This document shows positions 33,085-43,466 of a DNA stretch of 64,000 bases, in pieces; positions within the stretch are counted from its first letter, which is position 1, and every line of letters starts with the position of its first letter. The notes under the pieces are model-generated. The model was not told the DNA's origin, ran no database searches, and worked only from the letters and a program-made list of their open reading frames with translations. This stretch comes from Heligmosomoides polygyrus polygyrus (lineage: Eukaryota; Nematoda; Chromadorea; Rhabditida; Heligmosomidae). A program made the position numbers and the translations under genes. The stretch spans positions 4,898,001 to 4,962,000 of the forward strand of contig OX377204.1 of NCBI GenBank assembly GCA_947396885.1, read 5' to 3'.

Positions 33085-33270
33085 CGAAGCTCGGAGTGGC
33101 ACAACTTATGCGAGAGAAGGCCTCCAGAGTTCTAAACTTCGTCGACATTCGAAGATCAGAGACGCAGTCGCATGGGACAAGTCGTCGAAAATAAGGTGGG
33201 CCGGCCATATAATGCGCCTTGCAGACACCCGACGAACTGACCCACAAACAGCGGGTAGAAACCGATGGAA
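33085..33270 (+). pseudogene. RTE-type LINE C-terminal fragment
   Basis: SKIRDAVAWDKSSKIRWAGH followed by IMRLADTRRTD is the RTE C-terminal segment seen also at 3285 and 56825. Truncated on both sides. Confidence 0.8.
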
Positions 33271-33754
33271 GTGCAGAATAAGTAGGCACCTCCTCAGAAT
33301 TACCCTTACCCATTTCTAAAAGTACGCTTTCACGATTCCAAATATTTCGCAGAAGAATACATAAAGCATGAATTGCGTTATAGCACGCCACAATTAGAAC
33401 ATTTTGGGTAGAAACGCATATTCATTAGTATCATCTTCGAACGAATCAGCTTTCAAAGCTACCGAGGCGAAAGGTGACCATGAGTTGTCAGCAATGAAAG
33501 CGCTTCTAATTAACACGTGAAAGCTATTTAATTTCGCTTCATGCCGAATTAAACCTTCATTTCAAAAGAATGACTTCGAAGAAGTTCAGCTGATCTGCTT
33601 CGCAGCAAGCACCGTATACTTGAAGAAAACTCCATTCCACTTCAATTGAGACGAACTAGGCCTTCCTCATACGTACAGGAATTACATATGATAGTAAAAA
33701 CGATGTCTTTAACAACAGTAGCACTAAGAAAGAAATGAAACAAAGAAAAGAATA
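33271..33754. other. No recognisable feature
   Basis: Nothing assignable before the PLE pseudogene. Confidence 0.4.
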
Positions 33755-34590
33755 GAAAAGCGTCAGCATTTCCAAATAAGAAACAAATTAAATGCTGATT
33801 CAAATGTAGATCTACCAATTATTTATTCACTCCTAAACTTTATAAAGGCCAAGTAAAATTTAGATTTATTACCGCGGCATATAATAGTAGTGTTAAGACC
33901 AAAGCTCTAGAAATGTGTTGTATATTTACATTTCTAAAAACACATATCATTTATTACGCAATTAATACAGCTAGTAATACAAGGTCGATTAAAACATATT
34001 GGGCTATTAAAAATTCTAACAAAACACAAGAATTAACAAACATTGACGCAGACAATGTTAAATTGTATTCAGCTGATTTTACAGACATGTTCACTAGCAT
34101 CTTGATGTATTAGAAGAAATGAAAAACCTTATCATACTTTGCTTCAAGAATTCTGGAAAGCATTTCATGGCATGTAATGGACTCAGAGCTTTCTATACTG
34201 ACATATCAGTTTAGAACAGTAAATACAGATATTAAAATACATCGGATCTTCTACATCTACTGAAAAATAGTTACTGCATATTCGCCAGTATAATTTTTAA
34301 GCAAAATAAAGGAGTTCCTCAAAGCGGTAACTTTAGCGCGTTACTAGCTGACCTAACCATGTCAATCTTTGAATTTGAGTGCTCTAAGAATACAATTTTA
34401 AATAGAAACCAATTATTTAAGCCATTTAGATATATGGATGACATACTTATAATTCATAATCAGAGAGCTACATTGATTACATACTTACTTTAGTTTACAA
34501 AAATACATTGGAATTAAAAAAGACACACGACAATGAACACAAATGTAATTATCTAGACATAAGAATTAAGGTCATAAATAATAAAAATAA
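33755..34590 (+). pseudogene. Permuted-type PLE, RT fragment with frameshifts
   Basis: In shifting plus frames: QHFQIRNKLNADSNVDLPII, VKFRFITAAYNSSVKTKALE, SIKTYWAIKNSNKTQEL, KLYSADFTDMFT, VPQSGNFSALLADLTMS and FKPFRYMDDILIIHN, colinear with the RT of the 36475-39750 element but clearly diverged. Several stops and frameshifts. The GIY-YIG part is missing, and the coding part joins directly to a half ribozyme at 34591. Confidence 0.9.
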
Positions 34591-34612
34591 TGAAGGAAGG
34601 TGGCGAAACGAT
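34591..34612 (+). ncRNA. Half of the kissing-loop hammerhead motif
   Basis: TGAAGGAAGGTGGCGAAACG on the plus strand corresponds to stem I strand, stem II strand and GAAA core of hairpin 2 in the other two copies, same strand as the adjacent PLE fragment. The CUGANGA half and the stem III partner are missing, so it cannot be active. Confidence 0.6.
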
Positions 34613-34934
34613 CACAAAGTTTAATTTCCTGCTTCTTTATATTAATCTAATATATTTCAATATAAGGAGAACTGTTTGACCCTATAAGGTCCCCAATCGT
34701 ATCCTATTAGCTGTCAGGTTTTTGGACGACGTCCCGCCAATTAGCGAACCTGCAAATTTTCGCGCGCCACAAACTCGTCCAAATAGGGCGGGAAGCGGGC
34801 GACGGGCGGAATCGTGTAGGGAACGAACGTCCCCTGAAGAATTCAGACGAGCGCCTGGTGCGATCCCTACCGCTCGCATGTGAGAAAATTTCTAATTTTT
34901 GTACTTTTATATGGCTTCAGTTCTATGCTAAAGT
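34613..34934. other. No recognisable feature
   Basis: The AT-rich PLE tail appears to end near 34665. A GC-richer stretch at 34740-34880 shows no gene. Confidence 0.4.
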
Positions 34935-34981
34935 TTGCTATAGCCTCTCAAACAGTGCATATATTTTTTGGGGACACCCTG
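34935..34981. mobile_element. Solo terminus of the fold-back transposon
   Basis: CTCAAACAGTGCATATATTT and GGGGACACCCTG reproduce the right end of 9098-10351. The rest of the element is absent. Confidence 0.7.
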
Positions 34982-36474
34982 TTTTTAGAACCCCTCTCAC
35001 AGTAGATGACATACATAGAGCTTCAAGAGGCAGCTAATGGAAAACCAGAAACAGGCGAAATCTTCGAGCAGTGCTCATTACAACAAGGAAAACCTCGGAT
35101 GTCGTTGAGAAACTCGGACACACATCATAAAGTGGGGCGGCTTGGTGCAGGCTGCACCGAATGCGCTGTGCGACCGCCGATGGAAATCTCATTACTGGCG
35201 AACGGCTCGGCTCGGGGCGTCTTCTACCGATGTTCTTGAAATTAGAGACTCCAAGACATACTGGATCCTCAGCGCACCAGACGGTTTGCCAATCGTAGAT
35301 TCACTCCCGGAAACGGAAGCATTTTCCGAAAAAACAACACTTTCGCCGTGATTTTCACTTAATGAATGGAGATCACGTCACTCCTTTCAAAATCTGAGCA
35401 GTTTGGCTGGAAAGCAAGAAGTGAGGTGCTCTTGGTCACAAGGGAGTTGAAAAGAAGTTAGGCTCGACCTAGGAAATCATTGAAATTTCGTGGAGTGGCA
35501 GAGGAGAGGGCTATGGAGCAAGGGTTATACGCTATTATGACTTACGATCTATGGCGACTCGGCGGTTTTATGATCTGCGCCGATTTTTGGCATTTTTTAC
35601 GATCTACAGTTTACAAAATTTCAAGCACTAAGTCGTAAATTTCTAACCAGCTGGAAATTTTATAGCCACTTGCGATATAAGCTTCTCGTTGAAACGCCAT
35701 ACATTGGCTGAAAAAATAGAACATTTAAATCAAGATTTTCTCCACCTTCCTAAAATATGCACGCTTTATATGGAGGATTTTTAACTAGCAAGACAAACTA
35801 AAAAAATTGCTTGTTGTATCCAGTTTAAGCCAACAATAACATGTTGATTAAATGAATATAGGGTGACCGTTCATTAACAATAGTAAAAATAAATCTCTGA
35901 AAATTTGGTTGTACTATATGTTAGGTAACTCTAATAATTTCCCACCATAGAAACTTTGATTTTTGTTTAGGCACAACCCTGGTTTAGGCCAGAGACGTGG
36001 AAACACTCGGTAAAGGCGCTAACGACAGCTGAGAAAATTTGACACAAAAAACGACTTAAGGAATAATGTTCCTGATACGAAGAAAATTTGCTCCCAAAAT
36101 TGAAGGAAGCAATTTTATGGTGTAATCCAGCAATGAGCCGAAGTGAGTTACTCGGACTGGAGATCCGGCCGAGAAATCTACTCTTTCACACATTCCTTCC
36201 TCTCGGCGTGACTCGTGGGAGCCTACGGCGAGAATTTAATTCATAAAGACGCTGACAGCTCTGCATACTAATACCTCTATGAGCTGCACTAGTGCTGAAG
36301 CCATCTCACATTAATGGCTTTTAGGACGTTTTTCACGAAAGAGAAATAATCGCAAGATATACAAGGTTCACTGTCTTATTTCACTTAACCTCAGATGGGA
36401 AGACGCCGGTGGTGCTTGTCCATGCTGAAGTGAAGATCAATAAGGAAGTATAGCTGAAATCGGTCCTGGAGAAA
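34982..36474. other. No recognisable gene
   Basis: Two overlapping plus frames (35006-35351) have no known motif. No terminal repeats or splice-flanked exons seen. Confidence 0.35.
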
Positions 36475-39400
36475 TAATATTAAATATTAGAAATATTAAA
36501 ATTGAAAACAAAAATACCTAAGAAGGTTCGTTTCGCCACATTATTCTTCATACAAACCTTATTTTATGTTGTAGCACCTCCCCTGTGGCTCATCAGTGAA
36601 GAGGGGGAGATGCTACAAACTAAATAAGTGTTGATTAAACTCACGTATGTTTGTTCCTTCCTCCAGTACCGCTCACAGTGAGCGTATGCCAAAATAGAAA
36701 CTACACAGTTGTGTATATCATTAACATATTGATATTATTGTTACGATTAATGTGCATTCAGTGTTGATTGTTGGTGTATTGGGGTAGTTTAAACATGATA
36801 TAATTAATATTAGGAATTGAGAGGATATAGAACTTAAAAAGTAGTAAAGTATGTTTTGGAATAATTATTTAATGTTTTTAATAAAATTAATCATTTTATT
36901 ATTCACATTATTATCTATTAAGTTATATTTATAAAAAATTTGTTGGTTTTTGTAAATACATTTTAATATGTTCTTAACTATAAAATTTTTGGTAAAACCA
37001 TTATGTATAAATATATCATAAAGTTCTTTTATTTTATTATTAAAATATTCTAGTTGGGAACATGTTTTTGCAACCCTTAAAGTTTCTGTATAAATAGTAT
37101 TACTTTTTATATTAATTGAGATTTCCGAATCCCTGTGCGGAAATCTATTAACTTTAAAATTAAAAGAATCTGTTTTATTATATAAATTAGTAATTGTTTT
37201 GTTGTCAATTATTTTTATAGTCATGTCTAAATAATTACATTTATATTCATTTTCATGTGTCTTTTTTAAAGCAATTACATTATTATAAATTAGATTTAAA
37301 GTATTGTCAATAAATTCTTCATTATAATTATGAATTATAAGTAGATCGTCCATATATCTAAATGGTTTAAATAATTGATTACCATTTATAATGGTATTCT
37401 TAGAATATTCATATTCAAACATCGACATTGTAAGATCTGCTAATAGTGGACTAAAATTTCCGCCTTGTGGAACGCCTATGTTTTGTTTGTATATCTTATT
37501 AATAAATATACAGTAACTGTTTATTAGTAAATAATTAACTAAATATAGAATATCTGTAATATTATAATATCTGTATTTATAGTTATCTTTAATATTATCT
37601 GTATAGAAGGTTTTATACCCATTACTAGCTATATAATGCTTTCCTGCATTTTTAAAACATATATTCAGAAGATTTTTGATATTTTCTATTATGACATTAT
37701 GTGGTATATTTGTGAACATATCTGTAAAATCCGCTGAGTATAATTTGATTTTATCATTTTTAATATTATCTAGTTCATGTGTTATATTACAATTATTAAT
37801 AGCCCAATATGTTTTAATTGTTCTACAGTTGTTATTTATAATATTAGAGTAATTGATAAAATGATTTTTAAAATGTGTAAATAAGTTGCAGAGTTCTAAC
37901 GCTAAAGATTTTATACTACTATTATAGGCTCCTGTAATAAATCTGAATTTAATAGGATTTTTGTGTAGTTTAGGTAAAGAATAAATTATTGGTAAACTAC
38001 CTTCAGTATTATTATTGTTTAGTTTATTTTGAAGAAGGAAATTTCTATGTTTGTTTATAATAGATGTAATGTTTTCGTTATTTATATTAACATAAGAATT
38101 ACTTGTGTTAGTGTTTATTAATGTATTGTTTATAATATTATAAGTAACTCCCATCTCTTTCATTAAATTAAGTAAATAAAATTTTTTGCAGATGATTCCA
38201 TAATTGTTATTAGCTTTATCTAAAGGGCAAAAAATAAATTTCTTTTGTAGTAACCGAATAGTTTTATAAGGAGTGTAAACTTTTTTGTTTAGATTATTTT
38301 CAGTAAGTAAAGGTTTAATTTTATCTCTGTATTGTTGTTTAAAGAAATTATTTAAAATTTCTAATCTTGTATGTGGTATTTTATAATATTTTTTTATAAA
38401 TTCTATTATTTTATTAATTGTTTCAATGTATGTATTATAAATATTAACTCTATCATATCTTAATTTTGGTCTGTATTTTGTACCTTTTGATAAAATTTTA
38501 ATTAACTGTTTATTTTCTATAACACTTATATCGCCTGTAATAATGTGTTTATGAAAAGAATCTATGTATAAATTATATTTATCTTGATCTTGATTACATA
38601 TACAGTCATTATTTATAATATTAATACATTCTTCTGAATTTAAATTTTTAAGGAATTTATTATAGTTAAAGATGACATTGGATATGGGACGTTTGTAGTT
38701 ATATACAACTTTAAACGGTATAAATTCTTTTCTACAATTATCATTTATAAGTTGTTTGACTTGGATGTTGTTAAATATTTTATTAAAATTTATTCTGTCA
38801 AAGATATTACCCTTGTATTCCATATTTATTAATTTAAATGTTTTTGTATTTGATATCCTTTCTTTATTTTCCGGTTTATATTTAATATGTGTTAGTAAAC
38901 ATAATACAACATATTTAGTTTCTTGTCTAATGTTATCAAGAAATGAGGGATTTAGACTAAGATTTATGAGTTTATGTTGTTCTTGTTTATTTAATTTTTT
39001 AACTTGTTCATAAATTTTGGCTATAGGTAAACTATTATTGTTATTATCTGCAATGTATTGTATAAAATTGCTAATTTTATTTTGTTTTTTATTTTTAATT
39101 CTTTTTTTGTTTCCTCTGTTATTTCTATCTTTAATTATTCGAAGTGAAAAGAAAGGGTGATTTGATTTATAATTAAGTGGGTTGTTAATGTTAGATATAT
39201 TACCATAGTTTTTTATATTATCATTTAATCCAAACGGACAAGCACAATTAAGTAGTTTAATCCAAAAGAGTTCTTTTTTAAATAAAATTGATTTGTTTGA
39301 ATTTTCTTCTAGCGAGTCTAAAATTGTGAATTTTAAATTTGATTTACAATTATGGAAGTGTTGATAAAGAGGAGTGAATTTCTTTTTATTATTAATAAAA

Positions 39401-39750
39401 TATAAGTGTTCTCTTATTCTATCTTTCAAACTTCTCGTCGTAACTCCAACATATTGCATTTTACAGGAAACACAATTAATACAATATACAACATTTTGTG
39501 TTTTGCAGTTAGTTGTTTCTTTTTTATAGGTGTTAATACGAAAATTAGTAACAGTTGATGTAATAAAATGTTCATAATTGATTATTTTACAATAAGTGCA
39601 TTTATCGTTACATATAGACCCTTTGTTGTTATTACCGAAATTTCTAATTGTATATTGTTTGCTCTCGTTTTTATATTTAATAAATGTTAAACAGTCATAA
39701 TAGTTAGCTATGTTATTAGTGATTTCGTCTTTAGACCTTATATCAAAGTA
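36475..39750 (-). mobile_element. Permuted Penelope-like element (naiad-type), 5'-truncated
   Basis: A strongly AT-rich block with sharp composition edges near 36475 and 39750 against a more balanced flank. On the minus strand it contains one long frame (GIY-YIG nuclease then RT) and, 250 bp after the stop, a folded ribozyme-like structure. Domain order matches the PLE clade with N-terminal GIY-YIG. The 5' edge has no start codon, consistent with truncation on insertion. A mariner lies 210 bp upstream. Confidence 0.85.
36523..36616 (-). ncRNA. Kissing-loop hammerhead-like ribozyme, copy 2
   Basis: Minus strand. Hairpin 1: 36604-36616 pairs with 36571-36583 (13 bp). Its loop holds TCTTCA, CTGATGA, GCCACA. 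Hairpin 2: 36523-36530 pairs with 36553-36560 (8 bp, extended by A36531-U36552). Its loop holds A36551 (position 17), TGAAGA, ATAA, TGTGGC, GAAA. Stem I forms between 36597-36602 and 36545-36550, stem II between 36584-36589 and 36535-36540. Predicted cleavage is after A36551 (GUA). It lies 3' of the PLE frame on the same strand, where PLE hammerheads are expected. Confidence 0.7.
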
Positions 39751-39804
39751 CCTGAGCGGTCTGACCCAGATACAGTGAGCAGTATCCCAGAAGGGTTTAA
39801 GGGT
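36865..39804 (-). CDS. PLE polyprotein: GIY-YIG endonuclease plus reverse transcriptase
   Basis: An uninterrupted 979-codon frame on the minus strand. The first in-frame Met is at 39459, but the nuclease starts upstream: a cysteine cluster (CNDKCTYC), then NVVYCINCVSCKMQYVGVTT and LKDRIREH form the GIY-YIG core with its catalytic Arg and the EH helix. The first 15-20 codons (39804 to about 39750) read into flanking DNA, so the true N-terminus is lost. RT follows: LPKLHKNPIKFRFITGA, YSADFTDMFTNIPHN (motif A), QNIGVPQGGNFSPLLADL (motif B, about 37470), RYMDDLLIIHN (motif C, about 37350) and CNYLDMTI. All catalytic Asp residues are present and no stop interrupts. It resembles naiad-type PLEs. 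The protein is Asn/Ile/Lys-rich, reflecting AT-rich DNA. Confidence 0.9.
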   Translation of the reverse strand, partial: TLKPFWDTAHCIWVRPLRYFDIRSKDEITNNIANYYDCLTFIKYKNESKQYTIRNFGNNNKGSICNDKCTYCKIINYEHFITSTVTNFRINTYKKETTNCKTQNVVYCINCVSCKMQYVGVTTRSLKDRIREHLYFINNKKKFTPLYQHFHNCKSNLKFTILDSLEENSNKSILFKKELFWIKLLNCACPFGLNDNIKNYGNISNINNPLNYKSNHPFFSLRIIKDRNNRGNKKRIKNKKQNKISNFIQYIADNNNNSLPIAKIYEQVKKLNKQEQHKLINLSLNPSFLDNIRQETKYVVLCLLTHIKYKPENKERISNTKTFKLINMEYKGNIFDRINFNKIFNNIQVKQLINDNCRKEFIPFKVVYNYKRPISNVIFNYNKFLKNLNSEECINIINNDCICNQDQDKYNLYIDSFHKHIITGDISVIENKQLIKILSKGTKYRPKLRYDRVNIYNTYIETINKIIEFIKKYYKIPHTRLEILNNFFKQQYRDKIKPLLTENNLNKKVYTPYKTIRLLQKKFIFCPLDKANNNYGIICKKFYLLNLMKEMGVTYNIINNTLINTNTSNSYVNINNENITSIINKHRNFLLQNKLNNNNTEGSLPIIYSLPKLHKNPIKFRFITGAYNSSIKSLALELCNLFTHFKNHFINYSNIINNNCRTIKTYWAINNCNITHELDNIKNDKIKLYSADFTDMFTNIPHNVIIENIKNLLNICFKNAGKHYIASNGYKTFYTDNIKDNYKYRYYNITDILYLVNYLLINSYCIFINKIYKQNIGVPQGGNFSPLLADLTMSMFEYEYSKNTIINGNQLFKPFRYMDDLLIIHNYNEEFIDNTLNLIYNNVIALKKTHENEYKCNYLDMTIKIIDNKTITNLYNKTDSFNFKVNRFPHRDSEISINIKSNTIYTETLRVAKTCSQLEYFNNKIKELYDIFIHNGFTKNFIVKNILKCIYKNQQIFYKYNLIDNNVNNKMINFIKNIK

Positions 39805-39961
39805 TTAAGTCTTGAAGCCATGGTCCATTTCTCACTTCCAAAGGTGCGCCAGGAAACAGGCACCGCAAAGTGATAGAAATACAACGAAGTCGCTTGGTGT
39901 GGTCGTTGGAGCCGTTGAGAACACGACCGCAGGCGGTGTTGTCACGCGGTCCAACCAAGTA
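39751..39961. other. Short spacer between PLE and mariner
   Basis: Composition is that of the host, not of the PLE. No gene recognised. Confidence 0.4.
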
Positions 39962-41243
39962 TTAGGTTGTAACGAAATAAATGGCACTGAACCACTGTAA
40001 ATTTAAACAGTTAATATCTCGGCTTGTAGGCAAGTTTATTAATCGAAATAAAAACCTTCTGATTCCACACATCTTTGCCAACGTGAAGCAAGCTTTTTTA
40101 TCCCAGTAGCATAAAAATCGGACGTTCTGGAATTGACGAAATCTTCGAAGGCACTTTCGGCATCCTGTTGGTATTTGAATAATTTCCCTACCAAGAAGTC
40201 GCCAAGATGCTTGAAGAAATGGTAGTCTGTTGGGGAGAGGTCGGGGGAAAACGAAGGATGTGGTAGAGTTTCAATGCTCAGCTCATTCAATTTCTGCAAC
40301 GTCATTCGTGCTACATGGGGGCGAGCATTGTCGTGCAGAAGGAGAACTCGCCTTCGGTTTACCAAGGCCGGCCGGATATCCTTCAACTTTTTCATCAGTT
40401 CTTCAATTTCAATGCAGTACTCCTCTGCCGTGATGGATTCACCGGGAGGGAGGAAGCTGTGGTGAATAATTCCCAGCGAACACCACCATACTGTCACCAT
40501 TACTTTCTTTTGGTGCAATTCCGGCTTCGCAAAAACCTTGGGGCTCTCATCGCTGTCCACCCACTGTGCCGATCGTCGCCTGTTGTCGTACATTATCCAT
40601 TTCCCGTCACAGGTTACGATGCGATCAAGGAATGGGTCCGTTTCGTTCCGTAGAAGCAGTGCGGACGAGGTCTCATATCGTCGGTTTCTTTGCTGCTCAG
40701 ACAGCTCGTGAGGCACCCATCTTTCCAGCTTTTTGGTCTTTCCAATTTCCTTCAGATGCCGGGCAGCTGTGTTGTGACTGACGCCAAGAACCTTCGCTAT
40801 CTCCCTGGCACCTTTGTGTGGATCCTCCTCTACCACGTCTCTCAGCTTGTGCTCATCAACATCACTATGCCTCCCACGACCTTCATGCCTTCCAAGCTCT
40901 CATCTCCATTCCGGAACTTCTGATACCAACGATACGCCGTCCGAATTGTGGAACATCCTTGGCCGAATGCGGCGTTGATCTTCTCGTCCGCCTGCTTAGC
41001 TGTAGCGCCCAGCTTGAATTCATACAAGTAAATGCCTCGGATTACGCTTTTGTCCATCTGCGAAAAAGTCAATAAAACTCTAAAGTTTTCCCACTTTTAC
41101 ATAGAAAATTTGGTACTTTTCGGTAGAGCAAAGTTTGCGCTTCTAAATGATATGCCACATGTTACGGTTTGTTCTTGATCAAACGCGTAAAGACGCGCCA
41201 AAAAATGGCGCGAGCCAGTGCCATTTAACTCGTTACAACCTAA
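39962..41243 (-). mobile_element. Mariner element, 1282 bp, nearly intact
   Basis: Terminal repeats TTAGGTTGTAACGAAATAAA and the complement of its right-hand copy (TTAGGTTGTAACGAGTTAAA) agree over about 26 bp. TA duplications flank both ends (39960-39961, 41244-41245). Length and structure are typical of mariner. The transposase lies on the minus strand with one frameshift, so the copy looks young. Confidence 0.95.
40039..41072 (-). pseudogene. Mariner transposase (Hsmar1/bandit-like), one frameshift
   Basis: The likely start is the second Met (MDKSVIRGIYLYEF), beginning the paired HTH DNA-binding region. A single indel near 40886-40892, just after DESLEG, shifts the frame. Downstream the frame resumes as HEGRGRHSDVDEHKLRDVV and runs to the end. 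The second HTH (AREIAKVLGVSHNTAARHLK), linker WVPHELSE and the D,D34D triad are present: VTCDGKWIMYDN, LLLHDNARPHV, SPDLSPTDYHFFKHL. The C-terminus RWQRCVESEGFYFD is complete. It strongly resembles the Hsmar1 group, to which the hookworm bandit mariner also belongs. CDGKW replaces the usual CDEKW. Confidence 0.93.
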
Positions 41244-41245
41244 TA

Positions 41246-42022
41246 GGTTCTCGAGCGGTTGTCACATTCCAATGCAGGCCAATGCCATTTTCAGTCGTGA
41301 AAGCGGTAGAAGGTAAGACCCATGAAATGACATTATTTATTATACATGAAAGGATTCTCTCTCAATTCCACATGCAACGGTTAGATACAGTCAAGGAAAT
41401 GCAAGGCAAAAAAAAAGAATGAAGAGAAATGAAGAAAGGGAGTGTCTCTGTCACAGGCTGAGGCGACAGCCTCTCAGCCCGCTGACTCTGCTGAGCAGCA
41501 ACACACAAGGACGACACGGTAGCGATGTGGAAGATGAGAGGGTGAAACGTTTGTAAAACGAGCTGAGACGGTAAAACATTCATAAAACTTTCGCGATTAT
41601 ATGCACAGGATGTATGACGAAAATACGTGTACAGGCAAATGAGCATTCTGAGTAAGGCGACGCGCTATCATCATGGCTAATCGATCGACGATCAATAGTC
41701 GATCAATAATCGCCCAACGTGGCGACAAGTGTAACATTAGTATTCGCTATGTAATCTACATCGAACAAAAAAGAAAAACAGCGGGAAGACTATGGGCGAC
41801 GCAGACAAAGTGAACGAGGCGGACGTGGAATGTGTGACGACTCGGCTTCGCGGCGGATCTACAGCTGCCTACGTTCTGTAGCTCGATTTTCCCGTGGTAT
41901 AGATCTGTGGGCTCTTGATCGGTGTGTAGTCGTTGCCGTTAGCGTCGTCAATTGAGCTGGGCGATCTGGAATACGGAGGCGATAATAGTCGGTCCACTAC
42001 CGATCGGACTGGAGAGGCTCAC
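41246..42022. other. Probable intron, no transposon recognised
   Basis: Contains ATCGATCGACGATCAATAG-like A/T-CG palindromic wording near 41680. It lies just downstream of exon F. Confidence 0.35.
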
Positions 42023-42123
42023 CTCGCACCGGGAATGAGCTTCTCCACCATCTTCTGCGCCATCTTCTCCATTTGCGACATTATAACGCGCTTTCGGTCA
42101 GCTGTCATCGACGACTCGTCTAT
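42023..42123 (-). CDS. Candidate exon F, unidentified minus-strand gene
   Basis: 101 nt on the minus strand between acceptor GTATTCTTCAG and donor GCGAG|GTGAGC. It encodes IDESSMTADRKRVIMSQMEK followed by MAQKMVEKLIPGA, a helical, Met/Lys-rich segment, and leaves two bases. Its entry phase (0) matches the exit of exon E at 43979. MAQKM also occurs at the end of exon C, which may be chance. No domain recognised. Confidence 0.65.
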
Positions 42124-42190
42124 CTGAAGAATACGAATTTTTTTAGGAGATTTTGGAAGAATGCCAAATGTCGTGGCGAATTTTTATATA

Positions 42191-43466
42191 GAGGGTGTCT
42201 TAAAATATATATATATATATAAAGTTTGAAAGGTGATAACTTCGCTCACGTAAAGGTACTGAAGAAGTTATATGAAAGCTCGTTTGAAAGCTTATGAAAG
42301 TAGAAAGCATGTAGGAGCGGTATGGAATGCGCCATGTACTCGTCTGACATTTTGCATTTTACACTCGATTGATCATGTTTTGCTTAAATACTTGTTATAA
42401 TTCTTTCACAAAGTAACCGTTTTGATTAGGTTGTGCTTTTTTAAAGGTATAAAACTTTAAAACACACCACAGCTTGCGAAAAATGCGAAAAAAAAAGTTT
42501 TTCTAAAAATGCAGGTACTTTCTGAAAGGTTCTAACGTAGCTGCTAGTTAAGCTTTTGAAGTCGTTTGAGACTCACATGAAAGAGCAGGATAACGAGATT
42601 TCGCTGGCGTGAAAACAGTTAAGATTGCGCCGTGCCCCTGGCTGAAACCTTGCATTTCCAGTTCGATTGATAGTGCATGGGCTGAATGCTTGTTTAATCT
42701 TGCTACTACTTGGCCTGATTAACCTGTGCTGTGCTTCTTTTAACCTATAGAACTGAGCAATCACGAAAAAAAAACATATGATATGCGAGTTTATTGACCG
42801 CACGATTTAAATATCAGCAGGAGCCCCATTTTCCAAGACGGATTATGTGGACTGATGACGCATTGTTCAAGCTGAATGAGAGGTTAATCGGCATAATTGC
42901 AGCTACCGGGCGACGAGAAACGTTAAAAGAAGCACAGCACAGGTTATTCTGGCCGAGTAGTAACAAGATTGTAACAAGCATTCAACCCATGCACAATCAA
43001 TCGGGTCTGAAATGCAAGGTTTCAGGCGGAGGCATGGCGCAATCTTGATAATTTGCACATCAAAACGCCTCTCGTTTCACTGTGCTTTCACACGAGTCTC
43101 AATCATCTTCAAAAGCTTCATCTGCAGCAATTTTAGAACCTTTCAAATAGTGCCTGCATTTTTTAGAATACCCTGCATTTTTCGTAAGCATTGGTGTGTT
43201 TTTAAGTTTTAAACAGTAAAAGTAGCACAAATCAATCGATACGGCCACTTTGTGAAGAAATTGTAACAAGTATTCAAGCGAAACTCAATCAATCGAGTGT
43301 AAAATTGAAAATTTTAGACGTGCGCATGGAGCACTCCATACCGCTAATATGGCAGAAAATTTGTATTTTTCTATGATTTAATATATACCCTTAATTTCTC
43401 CAGTACCTCTGTTCTGAGCAAAGTTATCACCTTTCAAACAGTGTATACATTCTTTGAGACGCCCGG
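42191..43466. mobile_element. Fold-back DNA transposon, 1276 bp
   Basis: Second copy of the 9098-10351 family: ends GAGGGTGTCTTAAAAT and GAGACGCCCGG, flanked by TA (42189-42190, 43467-43468). Long complementary arms. The central transposase trace is better kept here: FKYQQEPHFPRRIMWTDDAL then FKLNERLIG, an IS630/Tc1-mariner type DDE region. It lies in the intron between exons E and F. Confidence 0.85.

Noticed and set aside
38756..39013. Plus-strand frame inside the Penelope-like element
   Set aside because: Shadow of the long minus-strand polyprotein, leucine- and phenylalanine-rich because of AT-rich DNA.
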